This document shows positions 16,950-24,974 of a stretch of 64,000 nucleotides of DNA, in pieces. The position numbers and the translations under genes were made by a program. The notes beneath the pieces were generated by a model. The model was not told where the DNA came from and ran no database searches. It saw only the letters and a list, made by a program, of their open reading frames with translations. Source of the DNA: Ponticaulis profundi. Its GTDB lineage: Bacteria > Pseudomonadota > Alphaproteobacteria > Caulobacterales > Hyphomonadaceae. Position 1 is the stretch's first letter. Each line of letters begins with the position of its first letter. Where the stretch lies: NCBI RefSeq assembly GCF_042659465.1, contig NZ_JBHSSW010000004.1, forward strand, positions 124,001-188,000, in the 5' to 3' direction.

Positions 16950-17915
16950 ATGGAAAATCTGATTGTCGTTATCATTCTGGTTGTTGTGGTGCTTATCTTT
17001 CTTAAAAGCGCCCTGAAATTCGTGCCGCAGGGCTACAACTGGACTGTGGAGCGTTTCGGTCGCTACACGACAACACTCGGCCCAGGCATGCATGTCATCA
17101 TTCCGGTCATGGATGGTATCGGCAAGAAGATGAACATGATGGAGACGGTGCTGGACGTCCCGCAACAGGAAGTGATTACCCGTGATAACGCGATGGTTTC
17201 CTGTGATGCGGTTGTGTTCATTCAGGTCGTTGATGCCGTTGCTGCCGCTTATGAGGTGAATGATCTTGAGCGCGCGATCACCAACCTGTCGCTCACGAAT
17301 ATCCGGACGGTGGTTGGCTCTATGGATCTGGATGAAGTCCTGTCCAACCGCGACGATATCAATGCGCGTCTTCTGACAGTCATTGATGCGGCAACCAATC
17401 CATGGGGCGTGAAGGTAACGCGTATAGAGATCGCTGACCTGACCCCGCCTGCCGACATTACCGAAGCCATGGCGCGTCAGATGAAGGCAGAGCGGATGAA
17501 GCGTGCTGAAATTCTGGAAGCGGAAGGCAAGAAACAAAGCCAGATTCTGCGGGCTGAAGGTGAGAAGCAATCTGCGATTCTCCAGGCTGAAGGTCGCCGG
17601 GAAGCTGCGTTCAAGGATGCTGAAGCGCGTGAACGCGAAGGTGAAGCCGAAGCGCGTGCAACGGCCTTTGTTTCTGAGGCGATCGCCAAGGGTGACGTGA
17701 ACGCCATTAACTACTTCCTTGGTCAGCGTTATGTTGAAGCCTTTGAGAAGCTTGCGTCATCAAACCAGCAGAAGACGGTCATTGTGCCAGCTGAGTTCGG
17801 GTCTCTGGTCGGCGCGATTGAAGGCATTCGCACGCTGACGGAATCTGCGAAGAAGTCCAACTCCGGTGGTTCTTCTTCTTCGGGCAATAGCGGCCCATGG
17901 GGAGACAGCCAGTAA
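16950..17915 (+). CDS. SPFH/stomatin-family membrane protein (QmcA/paraslipin type)
   Basis: This 321-residue protein has one N-terminal membrane helix (about residues 3-22). An SPFH band-7 domain follows, from FVPQGYNWTVERFGRY through RDNAMVSCDAVVFIQV to TPPADITEAMARQMKAERM. Next come a coiled coil of repeated Q/I-L-x-A-E-G units (about 188-240) and a Ser/Gly/Asn-rich tail. Such proteins form rings that organise membrane microdomains and protease complexes. ATG 16950 has a strong GGGGAG ribosome-binding site; an upstream in-frame start at 16845 lacks one. It overlaps the nfeD-type gene by one base (TAATG), a known functional pairing. Confidence 0.93.
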   Translation: MENLIVVIILVVVVLIFLKSALKFVPQGYNWTVERFGRYTTTLGPGMHVIIPVMDGIGKKMNMMETVLDVPQQEVITRDNAMVSCDAVVFIQVVDAVAAAYEVNDLERAITNLSLTNIRTVVGSMDLDEVLSNRDDINARLLTVIDAATNPWGVKVTRIEIADLTPPADITEAMARQMKAERMKRAEILEAEGKKQSQILRAEGEKQSAILQAEGRREAAFKDAEAREREGEAEARATAFVSEAIAKGDVNAINYFLGQRYVEAFEKLASSNQQKTVIVPAEFGSLVGAIEGIRTLTESAKKSNSGGSSSSGNSGPWGDSQ

Positions 17916-18388
17916 TGGAGATTCTGGCTTCTGCTTTTGAGGTGATTACGCCCTGGCATTGGCTGGGGCTCGCCCTTGTTCTGCTCGGCATCGAAATGAT
18001 GCTCGGCACATACGATTTGCTCTGGATATCGGCTGCCGCATTCGGAGCCACCTTGTGGGCCGCATTGCCGCTGCCCGCCGGATTATCGAGCTGGCAGGCC
18101 GAAGCAATCGTCTTCTGTATTGCGGCGCTGGTCTTGCTGGTATTGGGGCGAACCGTGTTTTCGAACCTTCGTTCCGCTGTGAGTGACCGACCGTCGCTCA
18201 ATCAACGCGGGCGGAGCCTGGTTGGCAAGAAAGCTGTCGCGGTCACGGATTTTGCTGCAGGTGAAGGACGCGTAAAGCTCGGTGATACCACTTGGATGGC
18301 GTTGGCCGATCAGGCTGCTGTGATCACCCAGGGCATGGAGGTCACGGTTCAGGACACCGAAGGAACGGTCCTGAAGGTCAGCCTCTGA
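17915..18388 (+). CDS. NfeD-family membrane protein
   Basis: This 157-residue protein has about three to four N-terminal helices (HWLGLALVLLGIEMML onward) and a C-terminal OB-fold-like domain (about residues 95-157) beginning GRSLVGKKAVAVTDF and ending GMEVTVQDTEGTVLKV. This is the short NfeD form without a protease domain. It is the standard partner of the stomatin-like protein encoded immediately upstream. The ATG shares one base with the stomatin stop, so translation is almost certainly coupled. Confidence 0.9.
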   Translation: MEILASAFEVITPWHWLGLALVLLGIEMMLGTYDLLWISAAAFGATLWAALPLPAGLSSWQAEAIVFCIAALVLLVLGRTVFSNLRSAVSDRPSLNQRGRSLVGKKAVAVTDFAAGEGRVKLGDTTWMALADQAAVITQGMEVTVQDTEGTVLKVSL

Positions 18389-18398
18389 TATCGACATC

Positions 18399-18429
18399 AA
18401 AAGGCCTTGCAGGATTTGCGAGGCCTTTT
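18399..18429. terminator. Bidirectional terminator between the NfeD gene and rnhA
   Basis: AAAAGGCCT and AGGCCTTTT form a perfect 9-bp stem, with an inner GC/GC pair, between two convergent genes. T-runs are present in both directions. Confidence 0.85.
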
Positions 18430-18433
18430 CTTT

Positions 18434-18880
18434 TCAGCCGCTCTTTGCTTCGGTGGCACCTTTGCGAGCGAGTTCGTCCGCACGTTCATTGCCCTCATCG
18501 CCAGCATGTCCTTTGACCCATTTCCAGGTCAGATTCTTGTGCTTGCGGGCGGCATCATCTAGCCGCTTCCAGAGGTCTTCATTTTTGACCGGCTTTTTCG
18601 CTGCCGTCTTCCATCCATTGCGTTTCCAGCCATGGATCCATTTCGTCAGACCATCTTTCACATAAGTGGAATCGGTATGGAGAATGACGTCATGACCCAG
18701 CTTCACGGTTTCCAGCGCCTGAATGGCTGCCATGAGCTCCATGCGATTATTGGTGGTTTCGGTCTCACCACCATAGAGTTCTTTTTCGTGTGAGCCGCTG
18801 CGTAAAAGCACGCCCCAGCCACCCGGGCCCGGATTTCCCGAGCACGCACCATCTGTCCAGATTTCAACTGTCTTCGCCAT
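18434..18880 (-). CDS. rnhA: Ribonuclease HI
   Basis: This 148-residue RNase H1 has a complete DEDD active site: D10 (WTDGACSGNPG), E48 (NNRMELMA), D70 (LHTDSTYV) and D135 (NERADELA), with the flexible-loop His125 (KGHAG). It removes RNA from RNA:DNA hybrids during replication. It lies downstream of an unknown membrane-protein gene and of thrB on the same strand, recalling the common alphaproteobacterial ispH-thrB-rnhA order. Confidence 0.96.
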   Translation of the reverse strand: MAKTVEIWTDGACSGNPGPGGWGVLLRSGSHEKELYGGETETTNNRMELMAAIQALETVKLGHDVILHTDSTYVKDGLTKWIHGWKRNGWKTAAKKPVKNEDLWKRLDDAARKHKNLTWKWVKGHAGDEGNERADELARKGATEAKSG

Positions 18881-18915
18881 GAGCTGTAGAAACAGAGCTT
18901 TGCAGAGAAGGTCAA

Positions 18916-19539
18916 TCAGAAGACATGGATGGTGCTGGTATCAAGGCGTCTCAGTTGAGTGGCAGGGCGCAAAATAAGCAGGTGAACGGTCGCCGTCAGG
19001 GCGCCGGCAAGACTTCCAATAAGCAAACCACAAAGAACACTGCCTGCGATCGTTTGAAGAGCGACAGAACGGCTTCCAGTATATGTGTCTGTGAAAAAGT
19101 GCTGGTACGGAATGATTGAAGCCAGTCCGACAAGGCAAGCGCCAGACAACAGGCAGGCGATAAAATAGGGAAGCCGGGTGGCAAATCCACGATGTGGAAA
19201 TCGACCAAGCGACTGCCCGAGCAAAATCCAGACCAGCGGCACCGTGATGAAACACACAAAGACGTTGAACATAGAGACGATGAGCGCGGTGGTTACGCCA
19301 GTCAGAAAGCTGTTCTCAGCCGGAAAACGCCCCATCCCATCCAGTTCGTGCCCTGTGATCGCGATGTGCAACAGGTTCAGCAGGAAAAAGAGACAAATTG
19401 CGACGAGAGTCACAGCAAAAACAGAGAAGATGCCACTAACGAAACAGGCCAGTTTGTTGCGCCTGATGGATAGGCGAGGGCGCCCGAACATGTCTGTGCC
19501 AATCGATTGCAATTTCGTGCCGGAGGCATCCTGAACCAT
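18916..19539 (-). CDS. Unknown four-helix membrane protein
   Basis: From ATG 19539 (behind GGGACGAG) the product has 207 residues, with four clear hydrophobic segments (around residues 30-60, 80-108, 123-145 and 160-190). No conserved family motif is recognised. A longer form from GTG 19575 lacks a ribosome-binding site. It would also start inside an inverted repeat, CCGTGCG/CGCACGG (about 19555-19578), that more likely belongs to the leader. It sits between thrB and rnhA on the same strand. Codon usage resembles its neighbours. Confidence 0.6.
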   Translation of the reverse strand: MVQDASGTKLQSIGTDMFGRPRLSIRRNKLACFVSGIFSVFAVTLVAICLFFLLNLLHIAITGHELDGMGRFPAENSFLTGVTTALIVSMFNVFVCFITVPLVWILLGQSLGRFPHRGFATRLPYFIACLLSGACLVGLASIIPYQHFFTDTYTGSRSVALQTIAGSVLCGLLIGSLAGALTATVHLLILRPATQLRRLDTSTIHVF

Positions 19540-19659
19540 TGTTCTCGTCCCTACCGTGCGAAATATGTTCCGCACGGCGAAGATGATCGTCGTTTATGGT
19601 CTCGATTGGAAGCAGGTGCGGCGAAAATCAGATATCCGTGGTCGCGGCAGTCCTGAGCG

Positions 19660-20640
19660 CTAGGAGGATGCGGGCATATAGCCATAATCTTCAAGCTTGC
19701 GCGCCATACGGTGGAAGCCGAGCTTTTCAGCATACTCAGTTGGGTCTTTTGGACGAACAAGCGCGTCGGCTGGTGTGTCGGTCCAGTCCACCAGACGGGT
19801 CAGGAAGAAGCGCATGGCTGCGCCGTGAATCAGGGCTGGCAGGGCTTTGACTTCTGCGTCTGTGAAGTCACGCACACTGGTGTATCCCGCAAGGAGCGCT
19901 CGGCCCTTCGTCATGTTGAACTCACCGCGCGCTTCGAAACACCAGGCATTCAGGGCGATGGCGATATCGTAAGCCAGCATGTCCGTGCAGGCAAAATAGA
20001 AGTCGATCACACCGGAGAAGTTTTCGCCGAGAAAGAAGGCGTTGTCTGGAAACAGGTCGGCATGAATGATGCCTTGCGGAAGATCTTCAGGATCCGGCCA
20101 CTGATCCAGCAAGCGGTCGAGATCGCCTGCAATCAGTGTGGCGAGGTTTGGGGCGAGTGTCGCAGCGGTGGCTTCTCGGCCTTCAAACAGATCTGGCCAG
20201 GCATCCACGGAGAGATCATTTGGGCGAGAGAGCGTCGTGGAGGCGAGTGCATTGTGCATGCGTGCCATGGCGGTGCCAATCTGCTGGCATTGGCTGGCAT
20301 TTGGCTTGCGCGGCGACATGCCATTGAGAAAGGTGACAATTGCGGCCGGGCGGTCATTCAGTTCCTGAAGCGCTGAACCGTCTCTGGCTTTGACGGGAAG
20401 AGGCGCTGGAAAACCAGCGTCTGCAAGCGCTTCCATCACCCCCATGAAGAAGGGAAGATCGTCCGCGTTCACACGCTTTTCATACAGGGTCAGAATGAAA
20501 CGCGCTTTCGTGGTCTCCAGAAGATAATTGGAGTTCTCGACACCCTCGGCAATGCCCTTGAAGGCAATCGCTTCGCCAATGTCGTATCGCAGAAGAAAGT
20601 CTGCGAGCGCTTCGTCATCTACTTCAGTATAAACAGCCAT
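19660..20640 (-). CDS. thrB: Homoserine kinase (ThrB, APH-fold type)
   Basis: This 326-residue homoserine kinase belongs to the aminoglycoside-phosphotransferase-like family used by alphaproteobacteria. The start is ATG 20640 (MAVYTEVDDEALADFL), reached after an open frame that extends spuriously upstream. Family motifs are EGVENSNYLL (nucleotide loop), the catalytic GIIHADLFPDNAFF (Brenner-type HxDxxxxN) and GVIDFYFACTD (metal Asp). It phosphorylates homoserine for ThrC, whose gene is at 11434. Between the start and the divergent lipoprotein gene lies a hairpin-rich leader. Confidence 0.95.
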   Translation of the reverse strand: MAVYTEVDDEALADFLLRYDIGEAIAFKGIAEGVENSNYLLETTKARFILTLYEKRVNADDLPFFMGVMEALADAGFPAPLPVKARDGSALQELNDRPAAIVTFLNGMSPRKPNASQCQQIGTAMARMHNALASTTLSRPNDLSVDAWPDLFEGREATAATLAPNLATLIAGDLDRLLDQWPDPEDLPQGIIHADLFPDNAFFLGENFSGVIDFYFACTDMLAYDIAIALNAWCFEARGEFNMTKGRALLAGYTSVRDFTDAEVKALPALIHGAAMRFFLTRLVDWTDTPADALVRPKDPTEYAEKLGFHRMARKLEDYGYMPASS

Positions 20641-20653
20641 GCGCGGACCATAT

Positions 20654-20686
20654 GTGGGAATCTCGCAGAAACAAGCGATTTCCCAC
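20654..20686 (-). promoter_or_regulatory. Stem-loop in the thrB leader
   Basis: GTGGGAA (20654-20660) pairs with TTCCCAC (20680-20686), with further CGC/GCG pairing inside, starting 13 bases upstream of the thrB ATG. No clear Shine-Dalgarno sequence is visible between the hairpin and the start codon. Confidence 0.4.
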
Positions 20687-20784
20687 TTGGGTATCCTGAT
20701 ATTATGGGGGCTTTGGGTAAGTAACCGCGTGTTCTTTTGCGCGTGGCTGTCCGCTCCGGCACTGGCCATGACTCTGAAATTTCT

Positions 20785-20809
20785 AAATTCTTTGAACTTT
20801 CAAGAATTT
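20785..20809. promoter_or_regulatory. AT-rich dyad in the thrB/lipoprotein divergent region
   Basis: AAATTCTT and AAGAATTT form a perfect 8-bp inverted repeat with a 9-nt spacer, ending 54 bases upstream of the lipoprotein gene at 20864. It is operator-like, with no assigned regulator. Confidence 0.3.
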
Positions 20810-20863
20810 GCCTTGTTTCCCAATTAGGTAGTAAGTCGTACTCGAACAGGTAAGGGGATATTT

Positions 20864-21457
20864 ATGTTACGCAAAATTCTATTGGGCACCGCGCTCGTCC
20901 TGACAGCATGTGGTGGATCCGAGGAGGAAACACCTTCCATGGACGTTGCGATGCCAGGTGAAGAGCCGACGACAACGGCACCAACGGAGGCTTCGACAAG
21001 CCAGCCAACGGCGTCAGAGGCTGAAATCGCAACGACATGGGAAGGGGCCGATCTGGTCGCGTCCGACTTCGTCGGCGTTGAAATGACAGAGGAAGGTGCG
21101 CTTCTAACCCGTCTGGATGAGGCTGATGCACCTTCAACGGGGCTGACCGGTGGCGCTCACGTGCCTTACGCACTGTCTGAAACGAAAAACCTGTCCGGTT
21201 TCACGCTGCGCGTCTCTGTTGAAGCGAAAGCTGCGGGCGGAGCGCCAGGCTCGTTCGGTGCCGCGTATTCAACCAATAAGAAGGGCAATAGCGGCTGGTA
21301 TTTCTATGAAGCCGGTCAAGACTTCGAGACCTTCTCTTTCGATTTCACCATTCCATACGGAGACAGTGAAAACACCAGCTATATCGGCGTTGCGCCTGAT
21401 GCTGGTTCTGAGCTGATCGTGAAGCAGATTTCTGTTGAAGCCGTTCAGCCGGAATAG
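20864..21457 (+). CDS. Lipoprotein with a low-complexity linker and a beta-rich domain
   Basis: This 197-residue protein has a type II signal peptide ending LTAC (Cys16). A Glu/Thr/Pro/Ser-rich linker (about residues 18-58) follows, then a domain of about 135 residues rich in Gly, Ser and aromatics (GAAYSTNKKGNSGWYFYE, FDFTIPYGDSENTSYIG). The alternating pattern suggests a beta-sandwich, perhaps carbohydrate-binding-like, but that is a guess. The gene lies divergent from thrB and ends at a strong shared terminator. Family not recognised. Confidence 0.7.
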   Translation: MLRKILLGTALVLTACGGSEEETPSMDVAMPGEEPTTTAPTEASTSQPTASEAEIATTWEGADLVASDFVGVEMTEEGALLTRLDEADAPSTGLTGGAHVPYALSETKNLSGFTLRVSVEAKAAGGAPGSFGAAYSTNKKGNSGWYFYEAGQDFETFSFDFTIPYGDSENTSYIGVAPDAGSELIVKQISVEAVQPE

Positions 21458-21482
21458 GCTCAAAAACTTGTTTGAACTTCCC

Positions 21483-21512
21483 AAAAAGGCGCTCGGCATG
21501 AGCGCCTTTTTT
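21483..21512. terminator. Bidirectional terminator between the lipoprotein gene and ispH
   Basis: The AAAAAGGCGCTC / GAGCGCCTTTTTT stem with a GGCAT loop sits between convergent genes. Its last bases overlap the ispH stop codon. Confidence 0.9.
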
Positions 21513-22458
21513 ATGCCGGTTCGGGGTTCAGAACGCGCGGTAGTTTGAATGTGATGTTTTCATCCGTGACGCGGACTTCTTCGAGTTCGATGTCAAAGTG
21601 CTCCCGGCACGCGTCTATCAGGTCCTGGACAAGGATTTCCGGTGCACTGGCCCCCGCCGTGATGCCGAGGGTTTGAACTCCATCAAACCAGTCCCAGTTC
21701 ACAAAATCAGCGGATGCGATGAGTTTCGATGCCTTCGCGCCGGAGCGCAGAGCCACATCGACCAGGCGTTTGGAGTTCGATGAGTTCTCGGCTCCGATGA
21801 CAAGTACGAGATCTGCGCCATCTGCGAGGGCTTTGACAGCATCCTGGCGGTTGGTCGTCGCATAGCAGATGTCTTCTTTATGCGGTGCGCTGACAGCCGG
21901 AAATCGCCCGCGCAGAATGTTGATCATCTCTGCGGTATCATCAACAGAGAGCGTGGTCTGTGTGACAAAGGCGAGGTTTTCCGGGTTTTCCACGTTGATC
22001 GTGGCTGCGTCCTCTGGCGTTTCGATGAGACGGATGACGCCCTCGGGCAATTGCCCCATTGTGCCAATCACTTCCGGGTGTCCGGCATGACCGATCAGAA
22101 GGATGTCCCGGCCGGCTTCAAAATGCTTTTGCGCTTCGACGTGAACTTTCGAAACGAGCGGGCAGGTCGCATCAACGAACAGCATCTGGCGATTCTGCGC
22201 CTCGGCCGGAACGGATTTCGGGACACCATGCGCAGAAAAGACAACAGGCCGGTCATCCGGGCATTCGGATAGCTCTTCGACAAAAATGGCGCCTTTGGCT
22301 TTCAGGCTTTCGACCACATGGGCGTTGTGAACGATCTCATGGCGGACATAGACCGGCGGGCCCCATTTTTTCAGCGCCTCTTCTACAATCTGGATGGCGC
22401 GGTCGACACCTGCGCAAAACCCTCTCGGTGCAGATAGTCTGATCGTCAAAGGCCGCAT
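21511..22458 (-). CDS. ispH: 4-hydroxy-3-methylbut-2-enyl diphosphate reductase
   Basis: This 315-residue IspH/LytB catalyses the last step of the MEP isoprenoid pathway, giving IPP and DMAPP. The three iron-sulfur cysteines are in RGFCAGVDRA, VDATCPLVSKVH and EDICYATTNRQ. The His ligands of the substrate are in VRHEIVHNAHVV and IGHAGHPEVIG, and TTLSVDD matches the family. It begins MRPLTIRLSAPRGFC. ispE, in the same pathway, is at 52922. Confidence 0.97.
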   Translation of the reverse strand: MRPLTIRLSAPRGFCAGVDRAIQIVEEALKKWGPPVYVRHEIVHNAHVVESLKAKGAIFVEELSECPDDRPVVFSAHGVPKSVPAEAQNRQMLFVDATCPLVSKVHVEAQKHFEAGRDILLIGHAGHPEVIGTMGQLPEGVIRLIETPEDAATINVENPENLAFVTQTTLSVDDTAEMINILRGRFPAVSAPHKEDICYATTNRQDAVKALADGADLVLVIGAENSSNSKRLVDVALRSGAKASKLIASADFVNWDWFDGVQTLGITAGASAPEILVQDLIDACREHFDIELEEVRVTDENITFKLPRVLNPEPA

Positions 22459-22572
22459 TTGGTCATTACCTCTTGTTCACGCTACGCACTGGTCATTGCC
22501 ACTTTGCGTTTGCCCCGTTATCACCGCTATCAGATGGTATCTCTCAAGAAAATGGCCAAGGAGTGCTCTTTC

Positions 22573-23145
22573 GTGCGTCTTACTGTAATTGCTGCGCTGG
22601 CAAGTTCCGCGCTTACGCTCTCTGCCTGTTCCAGCTTTTCCGGCCTTTCAAACCTTGCAGAGTCGACACCGAACCAGGGACCATGCCCTGCGGTCGGGTC
22701 TGTTTATGAAGCCCAGCGCATTGTTGAGTTCGCCAGCGAGGGCGAGCAGTACACAAATATCGCCTATACGGGCGAAATTACGGGTGTGAAGCTCTATTGT
22801 CGCTACATTGATGACAACCCGATTGAAGCTCAGATTGACGTTGATTTTGCTTTCGGTCGTGGCCAGGCCGCGATGAGCGATACCCATGAGTATGAGTTCT
22901 TCGTTGCGGTGACCCGTACCAACCGCGCCGTTATCGACAAGGAAATTTTCCCGGTTCGTGTGAAGTTTCCAAAAGGCGAAGACGTTACCACGCAGCGCGA
23001 AACCATTGGTCGCATCGTGATCCCGCGCGCTGATTCGTCGATCTCGGGTGCGAACTTCGAAGTGCTCATTGGATTTGATCTGACGCCGGAACAGCTTGCA
23101 TTCAACGAAGCTGGCCGTAGATACCTGCTGCAGACCAAAGACTGA
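22573..23145 (+). CDS. Lipoprotein of unknown function upstream of argS
   Basis: The best start is GTG 22573, nine bases behind AAGGAG. It gives 190 residues with a short type II signal peptide ending LSAC (Cys19). Longer frames from 22459 or 22552 would place the signal peptide internally. The mature part contains GPCPAVGSVYEAQRIVEF, a VKLYCRYID strand and FEVLIGFDLTPEQLAFNEAGRRYLL. It is presumably an outer-membrane-associated beta-rich protein, perhaps of a conserved alphaproteobacterial hypothetical family. It is 22 bases upstream of argS and probably cotranscribed. Confidence 0.75.
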   Translation: MRLTVIAALASSALTLSACSSFSGLSNLAESTPNQGPCPAVGSVYEAQRIVEFASEGEQYTNIAYTGEITGVKLYCRYIDDNPIEAQIDVDFAFGRGQAAMSDTHEYEFFVAVTRTNRAVIDKEIFPVRVKFPKGEDVTTQRETIGRIVIPRADSSISGANFEVLIGFDLTPEQLAFNEAGRRYLLQTKD

Positions 23146-23167
23146 TTTAATCTGAAGGACAAAGCGT

Positions 23168-24937
23168 ATGGCGGACATTGCGTCCGAGTTGTCGGTGGCA
23201 TGTGGTGCCGCCTTTGAAGCATTGGGGCTGGATGCAAAGCTGGGGCAGGTTCGCCGCTCAGATCGTCCAGACCTGTCTGATTTCCAGTGCAATGGCGCGA
23301 TGGCCGCAGCCAAACAGGCGCGACGCAATCCTCGTGAGATCGCAGGCGAAATTGCTGACAAGCTGAAAGATCATCCGGCGATTGCAGACCTGACGGTCGC
23401 AGGGCCTGGCTTTCTGAATATGAAAGTGACGCCAGAGCTTCTGGCGCAACACGTAACCGACATTGGGGTCTCCGAACGTGCTGGCGCCGATGCAGCGCAT
23501 GATACGCAGACCATTGTCATTGATTTTGGCGGTCCCAACGTCGCAAAGCCAATGCATGTCGGTCATTTGCGCTCGGCCGTTATTGGCGACACGCTGAAAC
23601 GTCTCTGCCGTTTTCTCGGTCACACCGTGATTGGTGATGCCCATCTGGGCGACTGGGGCCTGCAAATGGGACAGCTGATTGTCGGCCTCTCCGAAGAACA
23701 GCCGGACCTCATCTATTTTGATGAAAAGTTCGACGGCACTTATCCAGATGAGGCGCCGGTCACGATGGATGATCTGGCGCGGCTCTATCCAAAAGCGTCA
23801 GCCAAATCCAAATCGGACGAGTCCTACCGTGAGCGCTGCCAGCTTGCGACGGCTGAACTACAGGCCGGACGTGCAGGATATCGCGCGCTGATCCGTCACT
23901 TCATCAATGTCTCCATTGCGGCGCTCAAAGTCGACTATGAGCGTTTGAATGTGTCGTTTGACCTCTGGAAAGGCGAAAGCGACGCAGACCCACTCATTCC
24001 AGACATGGTCGAAGACCTGAAAAGCCGCGGCATTGCAGAGGAATCTGACGGTGCCTGGATCGTGCGTGTTGCGCGTGATACCGATAAGGGCAAGACGGAG
24101 ATGCCTCCGTTCATTCTGCTGAACTCTCGCGGTGGTGTTGGCTATCATGCGACGGATCTGGCGACGATTGTGGATCGTGTCGAAACCATCAAACCAGACC
24201 TGATGCTCTATGTGGTGGATCAGCGCCAGGCGCTGCATTTCCAGCAGGTGTTTCGGGCGTCCGAAAAAGCTGGCTATTTCGCAGAAGACAAGCTGGAACA
24301 TATCGGCTTTGGTACGGTGAATGGCGATGACGGCAAACCGTTCAAGACCCGCGACGGCGGAACGGTTCGTCTCTCAGATCTTAATCAGATGGCGCTCGAA
24401 GAAGCCGAGAAACGCATTGGCGAAGCCAATCTGTCATCTGACCTTTCCGAAGCAGAAGTTCGCGATATTGGTCTGAAAGTTGCGCTTGCCGCGACCCGTT
24501 TTTCTGATCTGCAGAACACGCGGACGACAGATTACAAATTCGATCTGGAACGGTTCACGAGCTTCGAAGGCAAGACAGGACCATATCTGCTCTACGCGGC
24601 CGTGCGTATCAAAGCGCTCCTTCGCCGTGCCGCCTCGGAAGGCAATGCGGCGGGTGAGATCCTGATCCAGAGCCCGACCGAACGCGAGCTTGCATTGCAG
24701 CTTGATGGGTTCAACACGGCGCTTGAGCAATCCTTCGCCAAGCGTATGCCGCATTTCCTGTGTGAGCATGTCTACAATCTGGCTCAGGCGTTTTCGGCAT
24801 TCTACGCAGCACATCCGATCGCGGCAGAGAAAGATGAGGCTTTGCGGGCGTCGCGTCTGGCAATCTGTGAAGCGGTGCTGAAGCAACTTGAAACCGGGCT
24901 TGATATTCTGGGGATCATAACACCGGAACGCATGTAG
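23168..24937 (+). CDS. argS: Arginyl-tRNA synthetase
   Basis: This 589-residue class I synthetase has a HIGH motif HVGH at residues 130-133 in GGPNVAKPMHVGHLRSA. The N-terminal Add1 domain, and the C-terminal anticodon-binding all-alpha domain beginning near GPYLLYAAVRIKALLRR, are present. As in most ArgRS, a canonical KMSKS is replaced: the loop reads GDDGKPFKTRDGGTVRLSDL. It charges tRNA-Arg in the cytoplasm. Ribosome-binding site AAGGA precedes ATG. Confidence 0.97.
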   Translation: MADIASELSVACGAAFEALGLDAKLGQVRRSDRPDLSDFQCNGAMAAAKQARRNPREIAGEIADKLKDHPAIADLTVAGPGFLNMKVTPELLAQHVTDIGVSERAGADAAHDTQTIVIDFGGPNVAKPMHVGHLRSAVIGDTLKRLCRFLGHTVIGDAHLGDWGLQMGQLIVGLSEEQPDLIYFDEKFDGTYPDEAPVTMDDLARLYPKASAKSKSDESYRERCQLATAELQAGRAGYRALIRHFINVSIAALKVDYERLNVSFDLWKGESDADPLIPDMVEDLKSRGIAEESDGAWIVRVARDTDKGKTEMPPFILLNSRGGVGYHATDLATIVDRVETIKPDLMLYVVDQRQALHFQQVFRASEKAGYFAEDKLEHIGFGTVNGDDGKPFKTRDGGTVRLSDLNQMALEEAEKRIGEANLSSDLSEAEVRDIGLKVALAATRFSDLQNTRTTDYKFDLERFTSFEGKTGPYLLYAAVRIKALLRRAASEGNAAGEILIQSPTERELALQLDGFNTALEQSFAKRMPHFLCEHVYNLAQAFSAFYAAHPIAAEKDEALRASRLAICEAVLKQLETGLDILGIITPERM

Positions 24938-24974
24938 GCCATTGCGTGCTGCACCCGGCAGGAAGGATCAGCAT

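Noticed and set aside
22459..22572. N-terminal extension of the lipoprotein gene upstream of argS
   Set aside because: A start here would bury the lipoprotein signal peptide. GTG 22573 has AAGGAG at ideal spacing and gives a proper lipobox.
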